This document shows, in pieces, positions 10,685-19,793 of a stretch of DNA of 64,000 nt (position 1 is its first letter; the number at the start of each line of letters is the position of its first letter). This stretch comes from Deltaproteobacteria bacterium (GTDB taxonomy: Bacteria > Myxococcota_A > Polyangia > Polyangiales > Ga0077539), in assembly GCA_016704445.1 (NCBI GenBank), contig JADJAE010000160.1:248001-312000 (forward strand). The letters run 5' to 3'. The notes under the pieces are model-generated. The model was given only the letters and a program-made list of their open reading frames with translations. It had not been told where the DNA came from and ran no database searches. Made by a program: the position numbers and the translations under genes.

Positions 10685-11935
10685 ATGGCCATCACGAAGA
10701 CCGCCGCCCCGAAGAAGCCCGCCGTGAAGTCCCCCTTCGCGCTGCACCCCGCCGTGAGCGCGCGGAGCAACCTGCCGACGCTCCGGGCGCAGGACGTCGT
10801 CCTCTCTCCCGATGGTGCGATCGCGCTCGTCATCGACGGCCGCGCGGTGCGCCTCTTCGACACCCGCAGCGCCGAGGCGCTGATGACCACGACGCCCTTG
10901 TCAGGCGCGCCGGCCGAGCACGCCGCGTGGTCGCCGAAGGGGGACCGGGTGGCGACCATCGTCCGTCAGCAGAACGACGAGGGCGTGCTCACGATCTGGG
11001 CCTTCCCCTCCGGCGAGGCGCTGCACCGTGTGGAGGTCCCGCGCTTCGGAACGTTCAGCCACGGCATGCCGGGTGTCACGGCGCCGGTGCTGGTCTTCGA
11101 CGACGCGGGGGCGACCCTGTTCGTGCGATCGACCGCCGACCTCAAGCCCGAGGAGTCCGCCCTCTGGCGCGTCGACGTGGCGACGGGCGCGGCGAGCTCG
11201 TGGAGCGTGCCCGTGAAGGCCCTCATCGAGTCGGTGGTGCCGGGGCCCCGCGACGTGCTCTTCCTCTGCCTCGCGAGCAACGGGGACGCCCCCTGGAGCG
11301 CCTGGACCTGGGGGGCGGACGCGCCGCTCGTCGCGCTCGACGGCGTGCGCGGCTACGACTCGGTCATCGCCGACGGGCGCATCTGGGTGATGGGCCACGA
11401 GCGCTGGGCCTGGGCCATCGACTGGCGGACGCTCCGCGCGAACCCGACGGCGCCGAGCGACGGGTCTGCCATCGAGGCCGAGCGCGCGCGGGGGATGGCG
11501 CTGCGGGCGGAGCGCCTCGAGGAGCTCGCCGGGAGGGCGCGTGGGCGCTGGCAGATCGACCACTTCAAGTGGCGTCGCGACAGCGAGGCGAGCGCCGCGC
11601 AGGACGAGGACCAGTTCGGCCCACCGCGGTCGTCGCCCGGCGTGCGGGCGTACCTGCACACCGAGCCCTTCCCCGCGGCGCAGTGCGCTCGCCTCGGTCG
11701 GGGCGTGGTGGTGCGCGACGGGGTCTCGCTCTGCGCGCTGGACAACATCCGTGACCGGGTGGTCGAGACGCGCCTCGTGGAGGACCTCAAGAAGTGCGTC
11801 CCGGACGGATCGCGGATGCGTTCGGTGAGCGTCGGCGGCAGCGTCGTGGCGATGGTCTGGGACAAGACCCTGGGCGGCGGCGCCTCGCTGGTGTCGGTGC
11901 TCGACGTCGACCTCACGGCGCTCGGGCTCGCGTAG
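10685..11935 (+). CDS. Propeller-like protein of unknown function
   Basis: A 416-residue protein without signal peptide. The N-terminal half reads like WD40/beta-propeller repeats (DVVLSPDGAIALVIDGRAVRLFD, AAWSPKGDRVATIV, VLTIWAFPSGEALHRV). The middle (about 255-300) is charged and helical. The C-terminus again has short strands. A purine-rich GGAGGAG lies about 20 nt before the ATG. A hairpin follows the stop. The role is unknown; a scaffold for protein contacts is the usual job of such folds. Confidence 0.75.
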   Translation: MAITKTAAPKKPAVKSPFALHPAVSARSNLPTLRAQDVVLSPDGAIALVIDGRAVRLFDTRSAEALMTTTPLSGAPAEHAAWSPKGDRVATIVRQQNDEGVLTIWAFPSGEALHRVEVPRFGTFSHGMPGVTAPVLVFDDAGATLFVRSTADLKPEESALWRVDVATGAASSWSVPVKALIESVVPGPRDVLFLCLASNGDAPWSAWTWGADAPLVALDGVRGYDSVIADGRIWVMGHERWAWAIDWRTLRANPTAPSDGSAIEAERARGMALRAERLEELAGRARGRWQIDHFKWRRDSEASAAQDEDQFGPPRSSPGVRAYLHTEPFPAAQCARLGRGVVVRDGVSLCALDNIRDRVVETRLVEDLKKCVPDGSRMRSVSVGGSVVAMVWDKTLGGGASLVSVLDVDLTALGLA

Positions 11936-11948
11936 TCGTACCGCTGCC

Positions 11949-11965
11949 GCCCTGAACGCCAGGGC
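11949..11965 (+). terminator. Hairpin after the propeller-like gene
   Basis: GCCCTG pairs with CAGGGC over a 5-nt loop, 13 bp after the stop at 11935, followed by TTAT. It is a modest intrinsic-terminator candidate. Confidence 0.5.
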
Positions 11966-12059
11966 TTATCCAATGTCCGACCGCACCCTTTGATGGGGGA
12001 GGGCGCTTGACCCGCGGCCCCGGTGCCCCCTTCACTCCCGCGCCACAGGGCCGTCGAGG

Positions 12060-13496
12060 ATGGAAGCACACGAGCACGAGGAGGCGGAGGGGACGCGCAT
12101 CGGCGAGGTGCTGGGCGAACGCTGGCGGCTGGTCGAGCGCCTGGGCGGCGGGGGGATGGGAGAGGTCTACCGCGCGGTGCACCTGGCGCTCGGGCGCACC
12201 GTCGCCATCAAGGTGCTGCGCCCCGAGCACGCCTGGAACGCCACGACCGCCCGCCGGGTGCTGCGCGAGGGCCAGGCGGCGAGCCGGGTGGTGCACCCCA
12301 ACATCGTGCGGATCGAGGACGTCGGCGTCGACGCGAAGGGGCTGCCCTACCTGGTGCAGGAGTTTCTCGACGGCCTCGACCTGGACGGCTTCGCGCTGAA
12401 CTGGCGAGGCGTCGTCCCGGCGCGGGAGCTGCTGCCGCTGATGATCCCGACGCTCGACGCGCTGGGCGCGCTCCACGACGCGGGCATCCTCCACCGCGAC
12501 CTCAAGCCGGGCAACGTCTTCGTGGTGAAGGACGGCGCCCGCTGGTCTCCGCGGCTGCTGGATTTCGGCCTCGCGAGCATCAACGACGACCTCGACGGAC
12601 AGGCCCGCATCACCACCTCGAAGGTCACGCTGGGCTCGCCCGCGTACATGTCCCCGGAGCAGTTTCGCGACCCGCGCTCGCTCACCCCGCGCTCCGATCT
12701 GTGGTCCTTCGGGGTGATGCTCTACGAGCTCCTGTCGGGCGTGCTGCCCTTCTCGGGAGCCACCGTGGGAGCGCTCGCCGTCGCGGTCAGCACCGAAGAC
12801 CCTGTTCCGCTCGGACAGCGGGTTCCGAGCCTCCCTCCGGCCCTCGCGGCGATGGTCATGCGCTGCCTGGAGAAGGACTCCTCACGGCGGCCCTCCTCCG
12901 TGCGAGAGCTGATCGCCGTCTGTGAGGAGGCCCTGACGGAGCTTCCTCCGCCGGGCGAGATCGTCCCGGTGGAGCCGACCGGCCCGGTGGAGCGCCCGGT
13001 GGAGCGCCCCGTTCCTGCCCCGGTGATCGCCCTCGCCGCGACGGTCGAAGTCATCGCGCCGCCTCCGGTGCGACCCCGTCGCTCGCTCGCGCCCCGCGCC
13101 CTCGCCGCCTCGCTCGGCGCCGTCGCGCTGATCGTCGCGGTGGTGGCCGCCGGTCGCAGCGCTCCTCCCGTCGCGGCTCCGGTCGACGCGCCGGTCGCCC
13201 ACCCTCCGCCGCCCATCACGGCCTCAGCTCCGCTCGTTCACGCTCCGATCGCGGTGCGCGAGCCCGATCCCGCGCCCTCGCCCATCGTCGCTCCTGTGCC
13301 CGCCGTGTCGCCCCGCCCGGCGCTCCGACCGGGGCTTCGACCGACGGCCACGCCCGACGCAGGCGCCCGCGCTGTCGCCCTCCCGCTGCTGCCGTTTGTT
13401 CCCGTGGTGGCGCCGGTGGCCGCGCCGCCCCCTCGCGATCCGCCGCCGCTCGTCGCCTCGCCCCTGGGGCTCGGCATCGACCCTCAATACCGCTGA
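12060..13496 (+). CDS. Membrane Ser/Thr protein kinase (PknB-type)
   Basis: A 478-residue Hanks-type kinase. The glycine loop GGGGMGEVY (29-37), the VAIKV lysine (Lys51), the catalytic loop HRDLKPGN (144-151, Asp146) and DFG (167-169) are intact, as are the SPAYMSPEQ activation-loop end and the SDLWSFGVMLYELL helix. The kinase domain ends near 290. A Pro-rich linker leads to a single transmembrane helix at about 346-364 and an outer Pro/Ala-rich tail without a recognisable sensor domain. Myxobacteria have many such kinases. The stop lies 20 bp from the stop of the convergent RCC1 gene. Confidence 0.92.
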   Translation: MEAHEHEEAEGTRIGEVLGERWRLVERLGGGGMGEVYRAVHLALGRTVAIKVLRPEHAWNATTARRVLREGQAASRVVHPNIVRIEDVGVDAKGLPYLVQEFLDGLDLDGFALNWRGVVPARELLPLMIPTLDALGALHDAGILHRDLKPGNVFVVKDGARWSPRLLDFGLASINDDLDGQARITTSKVTLGSPAYMSPEQFRDPRSLTPRSDLWSFGVMLYELLSGVLPFSGATVGALAVAVSTEDPVPLGQRVPSLPPALAAMVMRCLEKDSSRRPSSVRELIAVCEEALTELPPPGEIVPVEPTGPVERPVERPVPAPVIALAATVEVIAPPPVRPRRSLAPRALAASLGAVALIVAVVAAGRSAPPVAAPVDAPVAHPPPPITASAPLVHAPIAVREPDPAPSPIVAPVPAVSPRPALRPGLRPTATPDAGARAVALPLLPFVPVVAPVAAPPPRDPPPLVASPLGLGIDPQYR

Positions 13497-13508
13497 CCGC
13501 TCGCCGGA

Positions 13509-13525
13509 GCCCCCGATCAGGGGGC
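13509..13525. terminator. Bidirectional hairpin between kinase and RCC1 operon
   Basis: GCCCCC (13509-13514) pairs with GGGGGC (13520-13525); the 5-nt loop holds the stop codon of the leftward RCC1 gene. It is symmetrical and could serve both strands. No T-run. Confidence 0.55.
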
Positions 13526-15511
13526 CCAGCGGAGCACCCGCGGCCGCCACGGTTCGGCGGGCGGCGCGCTCTCGCCGGGCACGCGTCCCCAGCACCACCA
13601 GGTGCAGTCCGACGCCCGGCGGGCGCAGGTCCAGCTTCGGCCCGAGGCCCCGCCCGCTCCGCCGGTGACGACGTCATCGGCACCCTCGAAGACGGGGGCG
13701 CCCTGGACGCCCGCGCGGCTCTCCACGCGCCCGGCGCCCGTCGTGGGAAGGCCGAGCTGGCCCACTTCGTTCAGTCCCCAGCACCACACGTGGCCGTTGG
13801 CGAGGCGGGCGCAGGCCTGCTCTCCCCCGGCGGCCACCTGGGCGACGGGCGATCGATACGCGTCCGAGAGCTCGGCGAGGCCCTCGACGCTCACCGGAAC
13901 CGGGGCGCACTCGTTGCCATCGGCGCAGTCGACGAGCCCGATCGAGGAGCCGGCGCGCCCGAGGCTCGCGCCGCCCCAGCAGCGCACCTCACCCCCGGCA
14001 AGGGCGCACGAGAAGAAGTCGCCCACGCCGAGGGAGGTCACGCCGGTCAGGCCGGGGATCTGTCGCGCCCGGTCCGAGGCCCCGACTCCGCCGCCGTCCG
14101 AGCCCACGAGCGGCGCCCCGAGCTGGCCGTAGCGGTTGGTTCCCCAGCACCAGACGGAGCCGTCGGCGAGGCGGGCGCACGCGTGGAAGAAGCCCACGCC
14201 GAGCTCGCGGACGTTCGTCAGCGCCGCGCCGTCGCTGCGGGCGATGTCCGTCAGGGGGAAGTCCGCCGCGCGGGGGATGATCTCCGTGGTCCCGTCCGCC
14301 AGGAAGCGCACCCACGAGCTGCAGCGCACGCCGCCACCACGAACGACCCCGCAGGTGAGCGCGAGGTGCGTGGCCGCGCCCTCGAAGAGGTTCGCCGGCG
14401 CGCCCGCGTCGCCGCGAAGCATCCGCCTCGCGACGGTCGCCGCGTAGCCCGACTGGTTCTCGTTGCCCAGCGGATCGGCGTTGAAATCCCCCCAGCAGAA
14501 GAGCCCTCCGGCCTGGTCGACGGCGCAGGTTCCGTTGTCGCCCGCCCCGAGCGCCACCACCGAGGACAGCGGCATCCGCGAGACGGCGCGCACCACCTCC
14601 ACCGGAACAGCGGTCAGCCCGCCGTCGACGACGCCGTCGCCGAGCCTCCCGACCTCGTGCTCGCCCCAGCACGACACACCACGGTCGGAGCGCAGCGCGC
14701 ACCCGTGGTCGCGCCCCTGCACGAGGCGCTCGGCGTGGACGCAGCTCCCCGCGTCGCCACACAGGGTCGGGCACCAGCCGACGCCGCAGCTCGTCCAGCC
14801 GGGCAGCATGGTCGGGCTACGGCCAGGGCAGCGTCCTCCGTCCACGCCCGCGTCCGTAGGACCGTCCACGCCCGCGTCCGAAGGTGCGTCCGTGCCCGCG
14901 TCCTGCACATCGGCCATCGGTCGATCGATGGGGCGGCCCACGTCTTCATCGCGGGCGTCGAAGCCCGTCGCCCGGTCGGCGGTCGCGTCGGCCACGCCCG
15001 CGTCGCCGACGATCCTGCACGCTCCGGCGCTCCCATCGGGGCAGAAGCCCAGGCTCGCGTCGGCGGGCGAAGCAGGGAGCGTGGCCACCGTGTTGGGCAC
15101 GCACTCGCCGCTCGAAGCGCAGGTGGTGCCCGCTCCGCACGGGCGTCCCAGGCAGTTGTTCCAGAGCACGATCTGCAGGTAGGCGCCGCCCTCCGAGGGC
15201 ATGCTGGCGACCCACTCCTGGTGGATCAGCGTGTCGCCGTTGCTGAGACCGTCGACGGTCAACCGGACTCGCTCTCCGCCGACGCGCCCCAGCACCCGCA
15301 TCTCCAGCGGGTGCTCCGGATCGATGGCTCTCTCGATGGTTCCGTCGGTGAGCGCCGCGTCGCCGCCGACCGGCGAGTACACCTTCACCAGCACCCGGCG
15401 AACCATCGACCCAGGCTCCGTGCGCACCGTCAGGTAGAGCCGCGGGGTGAGCTCGCAGCTCGTCACCAGCGCGGCCATCGCGGCCGCCAGCGTTGCCCAT
15501 CGAGCGGTCAT
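13517..15511 (-). CDS. RCC1-repeat lipoprotein
   Basis: A 664-residue protein; the ATG at 15511 gives a lipoprotein signal with Cys19 (ALVTSC). A beta-rich N-terminal domain (about 25-165) is followed by a Cys-containing segment, an Asp/Ala/Gly linker (DAGVDGPTDAGVDGG), and an RCC1-type propeller from about 265 with repeated C-W-G-x(n)-G-x-L-G signatures (WCWGTNRYGQLG, WCWGLNEVGQLG). It is the last gene of a four-gene leftward unit: its ATG overlaps the stop of the TPR-like gene (ATGA). RCC1 propellers bind proteins; no partner is evident. It pairs with the second RCC1 lipoprotein at the operon start. Confidence 0.88.
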   Translation of the reverse strand: MTARWATLAAAMAALVTSCELTPRLYLTVRTEPGSMVRRVLVKVYSPVGGDAALTDGTIERAIDPEHPLEMRVLGRVGGERVRLTVDGLSNGDTLIHQEWVASMPSEGGAYLQIVLWNNCLGRPCGAGTTCASSGECVPNTVATLPASPADASLGFCPDGSAGACRIVGDAGVADATADRATGFDARDEDVGRPIDRPMADVQDAGTDAPSDAGVDGPTDAGVDGGRCPGRSPTMLPGWTSCGVGWCPTLCGDAGSCVHAERLVQGRDHGCALRSDRGVSCWGEHEVGRLGDGVVDGGLTAVPVEVVRAVSRMPLSSVVALGAGDNGTCAVDQAGGLFCWGDFNADPLGNENQSGYAATVARRMLRGDAGAPANLFEGAATHLALTCGVVRGGGVRCSSWVRFLADGTTEIIPRAADFPLTDIARSDGAALTNVRELGVGFFHACARLADGSVWCWGTNRYGQLGAPLVGSDGGGVGASDRARQIPGLTGVTSLGVGDFFSCALAGGEVRCWGGASLGRAGSSIGLVDCADGNECAPVPVSVEGLAELSDAYRSPVAQVAAGGEQACARLANGHVWCWGLNEVGQLGLPTTGAGRVESRAGVQGAPVFEGADDVVTGGAGGASGRSWTCARRASDCTWWCWGRVPGESAPPAEPWRPRVLRWAP

Positions 15512-16200
15512 GGCAGTTGCACCTGAGCGCCCGGGTAGGGCGGCGGATCGGTCTGCATCAGCGGCACCAGCACGGCGGTCGCGAGGCCCGCGACGCCCAC
15601 GCCGAGCGCGGTCCAGAACCACCAGCGCCGGGTGATCGGAGTCTCGGTGACCACCGGCGAGAGCTGCGTGGAGAGGCGCACCACCTCGCCCGCGCGGACC
15701 ATGAACATGAGCTCCGCTGGGATGTGCCCCGGGGCGCTCGCCGTCGCCCGGTGCTCACCCGGGTCGACCCAGCGGCCTTCGGTCCCCAGCGGCGCGCCCT
15801 CGAACACCACGCTCACGTCCGTCGGAGCGCGGTCGCCCGCGGTCACCTGCGCGAGCCGATGCGAGACCTCCTCCAGGTGCACCCTCACCGTCGACCGGTG
15901 GCGCGCGAGGTCTTCGGGCGTCGCGGTCTCGAGGAAGCGCAGGTACCAGGTGCGCGCCTCGCCGAAGCGCCCCAGGCCCCGCAGGCAGTACGCGAGGTTC
16001 ACCGCCACCACCGGCGCCGCCCTCGCGGCGTACGAGCGCTCGAAGAGACCCACCGCGTCGGCGGGCCGCCCCGCCTGCACCGCGGTCACCGCCTGCTCGA
16101 ACTGCGACCGCGCCTCCGCGAAGGCCGCGTCCTGCGTCTGCGCCCCAACGGAGCGCGTCGCCAGCGCCACGCAGGCCACCATCGCCGCGCCCGCCCTCAT
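15508..16200 (-). CDS. TPR-like protein with C-terminal membrane helix
   Basis: A 230-residue protein with a signal peptide (1-20, cleavage near VGAQ). A TPR-like helical region follows (about 25-105, AFAEARSQFEQAVTAVQAGRPA), then a small beta domain with GEHRATASAPGHIPAE, reminiscent of PEGA-type repeats, and a transmembrane helix near 195-215 (WWFWTALGVGVAGLATAVLV). This TPR, PEGA-like, membrane helix layout is frequent in myxobacteria. Its start overlaps the stop of the outer-membrane-like gene by ATGA and its stop overlaps the next start, so the three are translationally coupled. Confidence 0.75.
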   Translation of the reverse strand: MRAGAAMVACVALATRSVGAQTQDAAFAEARSQFEQAVTAVQAGRPADAVGLFERSYAARAAPVVAVNLAYCLRGLGRFGEARTWYLRFLETATPEDLARHRSTVRVHLEEVSHRLAQVTAGDRAPTDVSVVFEGAPLGTEGRWVDPGEHRATASAPGHIPAELMFMVRAGEVVRLSTQLSPVVTETPITRRWWFWTALGVGVAGLATAVLVPLMQTDPPPYPGAQVQLP

Positions 16201-16865
16201 CGCGTCGACACCACGGCCACGAGTCCGCCGCCAAGGGTGCTCCATGTGGTGGGGGCGTTGCCGAGCCAGGCCACCGAGTCGCTCCCGAAGAGGCCCCAGC
16301 CGGTGGCCCCGAGCCCGAGCGTCCAGTCGCGGATGCGCCAGTGGTGGCTCAGCTCCACGAAGGCTCCGCCGCCGAGCTCTGCGCCCGAGCGGGTTCCGTT
16401 CGAGCCGAGGAGGGGCGCGAGGGTCCATGCGACGCCGCCGAGCAGCGAGGCCCTGACGCCCTCCGAGCGCGACCCGATCACCACGCCCCCGCCCGCGAGA
16501 CCGAAGCCCGCGACCCCCTCCAGGTCGAAGCGCTGCGACGGAGCCGAGGCCGACGTGGACGGCGCCACCGCCAGCGCCCCCGCGGCCCCGAGCTGTACGG
16601 CGATCGAGGATCCGAGCCAGAGCGAGGCGCGCACCGAGGCCACGGACACGACGCCGGAGAGCCCGACATCGACCGTTCCCCCCGAGAAGCCGGTGTGGAA
16701 GAAGCCCGGACCCAGCGAGACGGTGAGGGCGAAGCGCCCGCCGGGGGAGGGCGTCGCCGCGGGTCGGGAGCTGAGCGTGATCTCCGTCGGTCGAGGGTCG
16801 GCCGCGACCTGCGCCCCTGCGGAGGAGGGGAGCATCAGCAGCAGCGCGGCGAAGACAGGACGCAT
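16197..16865 (-). CDS. Predicted outer-membrane beta-barrel-like protein
   Basis: A 222-residue protein with signal peptide (1-19, SSAGAQ). After a short proline-rich stretch, the sequence consists of alternating hydrophobic and polar beta segments rich in Gly/Ala/Ser (LTVSLGPGFFHTGF, LGGVAWTLAPLLG, GGGAFVELSHHWRIRDWTLG), as in small outer-membrane barrels. The last residues are not the classical terminal Phe. It lies 3 bp after the RCC1 gene stop and overlaps the TPR-like gene, so it is the second gene of the unit. No family is recognised. Confidence 0.65.
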   Translation of the reverse strand: MRPVFAALLLMLPSSAGAQVAADPRPTEITLSSRPAATPSPGGRFALTVSLGPGFFHTGFSGGTVDVGLSGVVSVASVRASLWLGSSIAVQLGAAGALAVAPSTSASAPSQRFDLEGVAGFGLAGGGVVIGSRSEGVRASLLGGVAWTLAPLLGSNGTRSGAELGGGAFVELSHHWRIRDWTLGLGATGWGLFGSDSVAWLGNAPTTWSTLGGGLVAVVSTR

Positions 16866-16868
16866 CGG

Positions 16869-18278
16869 TCAGGGGACGAGGCGCACGGAGACGGGCGCGT
16901 TCTGGTCGTCGGTGGCGCCGTTGCCGAGCTGACCGAAGGAGTTGTTGCCCCAGCAGCGCACCGCGCCGTCGGTGGTGAGCGCGCAGGAGTGGTAGTCGCC
17001 CACGGAGACGCTCGCGGCGTTGGTGATGGGCACCTCGCGAGGCGTGCGGGAGCAGGGGAAGTCGTCGAAGGAGAAGGAGCAGCGGGTGGTCGAGGCGACG
17101 CCGCCGCCGATCTGTCCGTTGTCGTCGCGGCCGAAGCACCTCGCCCCGCCGCCGGTCAGCGTGACGCAGGTGTGGAAGCGGCCCGCCGACACCACCGACA
17201 CGCCCGAGAGGTCGGGGACCGCGCCGGGCATCAGGGCGCACGGCACCGAGCCGCTGGCGGTAGAACACGTGCCGGACGGGGCTCCTCCGAGCTGACCGAG
17301 GGCGGCCCATCCCCAGCACTGGAGTGAGCCGTCGGCCCGGCGGGCGCAGGTGTGCGATCCCCCGGCGGAGACCTCGGCGACCTCGGTAAGGGAAACCGCC
17401 AAGGGGTTCACCTGGGGCGTGGTGTCGGGGTCGAGGCGACCGAGGCCCAGCTGCGCCGAGTCGTTGAGCCCCCAGCAGCGGAGCGTGCGATCGCCGAGGA
17501 GCGCGCAGGTGTGGTTGCGGCCCGCGGTGAGCTGGGTGACGCCAGAGAGCCCCGCGACGGCGGTGGGGGTCGGGACGCAGGGGACGGGCGTCCCGTCGCC
17601 CTCGTCGCACTGGTTCATGGTCGAGGCCAGGGTGCCCGTCTGGCTGAAGCGGTTGGCGCCCCAGCAGCGGACCGTCCCGTCCATCAGCAGCGCGCACCCG
17701 TGGAAGGAGCCGAGGGCGACCTGACGCACCGGGGGAAGGTCGACGCGGGTGGGCGTGGGCGTCGGCTGTAGCGAGGTGGCCCCGGTGCCGAGCTCGCCGG
17801 CGTTGTTGAGGCCCCAGCACCAGAGGCTGCGGTCCGCGCGCACGACGCAGGTGGAGCCGTTGCCCGTGGCCACCTGGCGCGCGTCGGTCACCCCAGCCAC
17901 CGCGCGGCCCTGGGTCTCGCAGGGCACCGACCGGGAGGGCGAACTGCCCCGCACCCGGCAGCGGGACGCGCTCTCCGAGGGCGCGACGCCGAGCTGGCCG
18001 TTGTCGTTGAGGCCCCAGCAGCGCACGGTGCCGTCGCTCAGCACCGCGCAGGCGTGGGCCGCGCTTGCGGCGGAGAGGGCCACCGCCCGTAGCGGTCCGG
18101 CGTCGGTGGGTCCGGCGTCGGTCGCGCCCGAATCGGTGACCGCAGCGTCGGTGACCCCCGCGTCGGTGAGGCCCGAATCGACGGTGCCCGCGTCCCGGGC
18201 GTCGCCCTCCGAGCCGCACGCGGTGCTGATGGCGACGGCGGCGCAGGCGAGCAGGATGGCGCGTCGGGGGGCTTTCAT
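16869..18278 (-). CDS. RCC1-repeat lipoprotein (first gene of operon)
   Basis: A 469-residue protein; the ATG at 18278 starts a lipoprotein signal ending at Cys21 (AISTAC). A TDAG-repeat linker (about 28-62; the DNA has imperfect tandem repeats around 18100-18200) leads to seven RCC1-type blades, each with a C-W/F-G-x-N/D-x(2)-G/A-x-L/T/I-G signature (RCWGLNDNGQLG, LWCWGLNNAGELG, RCFGRDDNGQIG, RCWGNNSFGQLG). The whole propeller is probably displayed on the cell envelope. It is divergent from ftsA. Confidence 0.9.
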   Translation of the reverse strand: MKAPRRAILLACAAVAISTACGSEGDARDAGTVDSGLTDAGVTDAAVTDSGATDAGPTDAGPLRAVALSAASAAHACAVLSDGTVRCWGLNDNGQLGVAPSESASRCRVRGSSPSRSVPCETQGRAVAGVTDARQVATGNGSTCVVRADRSLWCWGLNNAGELGTGATSLQPTPTPTRVDLPPVRQVALGSFHGCALLMDGTVRCWGANRFSQTGTLASTMNQCDEGDGTPVPCVPTPTAVAGLSGVTQLTAGRNHTCALLGDRTLRCWGLNDSAQLGLGRLDPDTTPQVNPLAVSLTEVAEVSAGGSHTCARRADGSLQCWGWAALGQLGGAPSGTCSTASGSVPCALMPGAVPDLSGVSVVSAGRFHTCVTLTGGGARCFGRDDNGQIGGGVASTTRCSFSFDDFPCSRTPREVPITNAASVSVGDYHSCALTTDGAVRCWGNNSFGQLGNGATDDQNAPVSVRLVP

Positions 18279-18389
18279 CGCCGCGGAGGATCCATCGTCG
18301 GGCGAGGTCGCGCAATGCGCCCACCGGGGGAGAGATGTGTGCAGGAATTTTGTGGCGGCGCTTCGGGGTGTGGCAAGGGCGATGACGTC

Positions 18390-19682
18390 ATGGAACGCCC
18401 CTCGGCAAAGCCCGGTGAGATCATCGTCGGCCTCGATATCGGAAGCACCACCGTAAGGGCGGTGGTCGGGGAGATCGGCGCCGACGGCGTGGACATCACC
18501 GGCGTCGGTGAGTCCCGCTCTCGCGGCATGCGCAAGGGCGTGGTGGTCAACATCGAGAGCACGCAGCAGTCCATCCGCGAGGCGGTGGACAAGGCCAGCA
18601 TGATGGCCGGCGTGCAGATCGCGACGGTGTTCTCGGGCATCGCCGGCTCCCACCTGCGCGGGGTCAACTCGCACGGCATCGTGTCGATCGCCAACCACGA
18701 GTGCTCCCGCGAGGACGTCGACCGGGTGCTCGACCAGGCGCGGCGCATCTCGATGCCGCTCGACCGCACGGTCATCCACGTCCTGCCGCAGGACTTCGTG
18801 ATCGACCAGCAGGACGGCGTGCGCGAGCCCGTCGGGATGAGCGGCGTGCGCATCGAGGCGCGGGTGCACCTCGTGACCGCGGCGGTCTCCAGCGTGCAGA
18901 ACGTCACCAAGTGCATCGAGCGCTGCAACCTCCACGTGACCGAGCTGGTGCTGACGCCGCTCGCGAGCGCCGAGGCGGTGCTCACCGACGACGAGAAGGA
19001 GATCGGCGTGGCGCTGGTCGACATCGGCGGCGGGGCGACGGACGTGGTGATCTACTCCGAGGGCTCGCTGCGGCACACCGCGGTGCTCCCCATCGGCGGA
19101 GAGAACCTCACCAACGACATCGCCGCGGGGCTTCGCACGCCCGCGAGCGAGGCCGAGCGCATCAAGGTGCGCTACGGCTGCGCGATGCGGTCGATGGTCG
19201 ACCCGGAGGAGACCCTGGAGGTCCCCGGGGTGGGAGGGCGGCCGTCCCGCACGCTGTCTCGCGACTACCTCGCCTCCATCGCCGAGCCCCGGATGGAGGA
19301 ACTCTTCCAGTGCATCGCCCAGGCGCTGCACGGCAGCGGGATGATCGACCGGCTCAACGCGGGCGTCGTCCTGTGTGGTGGTGGATCGCTCCTCGAGGGC
19401 AGCGTCGAGCTGGCCGAGCAGGTGCTCCAGGTGCCGGTGCGCCGAGGGGTTCCGACCGGCGTCGGGGGGATGGTGGAGATGGTTCGCAGCCCCGCGATGG
19501 CCACGGCGGTGGGGCTTGTGAAGTACGGCGCCGCGCGGCCCGCGCGCATCGCCACGCCCTCGACGGCGGGGACGTACCAGGGTCCGGTGAAGGCCAGCGC
19601 GACGACGGACGGTCGGGCGCAGGCCGCGGGAGATGCCCACTGGTGGGGCAAGTTCCGGGGCTGGCTGGGCGAAGTGTTCTGA
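18390..19682 (+). CDS. ftsA: Cell division protein FtsA
   Basis: A 430-residue actin-fold ATPase that tethers FtsZ to the membrane. IIVGLDIGSTTVRAVVGEI (phosphate 1), VALVDIGGGATDVVIY (phosphate 2) and VVLCGGGSLLEG (adenosine motif) are present, as is the SHDS-type inserted 1C domain (GSHLRGVNSHGIV). The C-terminus WWGKFRGWLGEVF is the amphipathic membrane-targeting helix. The ATG at 18390 is preferred over upstream in-frame GTG codons because FtsA proteins normally begin just before this region. ftsZ follows after 111 bp; no ftsQ or mur genes precede it, and the upstream neighbour is divergent. Confidence 0.93.
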   Translation: MERPSAKPGEIIVGLDIGSTTVRAVVGEIGADGVDITGVGESRSRGMRKGVVVNIESTQQSIREAVDKASMMAGVQIATVFSGIAGSHLRGVNSHGIVSIANHECSREDVDRVLDQARRISMPLDRTVIHVLPQDFVIDQQDGVREPVGMSGVRIEARVHLVTAAVSSVQNVTKCIERCNLHVTELVLTPLASAEAVLTDDEKEIGVALVDIGGGATDVVIYSEGSLRHTAVLPIGGENLTNDIAAGLRTPASEAERIKVRYGCAMRSMVDPEETLEVPGVGGRPSRTLSRDYLASIAEPRMEELFQCIAQALHGSGMIDRLNAGVVLCGGGSLLEGSVELAEQVLQVPVRRGVPTGVGGMVEMVRSPAMATAVGLVKYGAARPARIATPSTAGTYQGPVKASATTDGRAQAAGDAHWWGKFRGWLGEVF

Positions 19683-19793
19683 AGGATTTCCGCAGCGCGT
19701 GCTCTGGACGGCATCGCGCAGCAACAACCGCGGCTCCCCGCGCGTGGACGTACGCGTCGGGGACCCACCGCAGTCTCGTATGGGAGGATTCAC

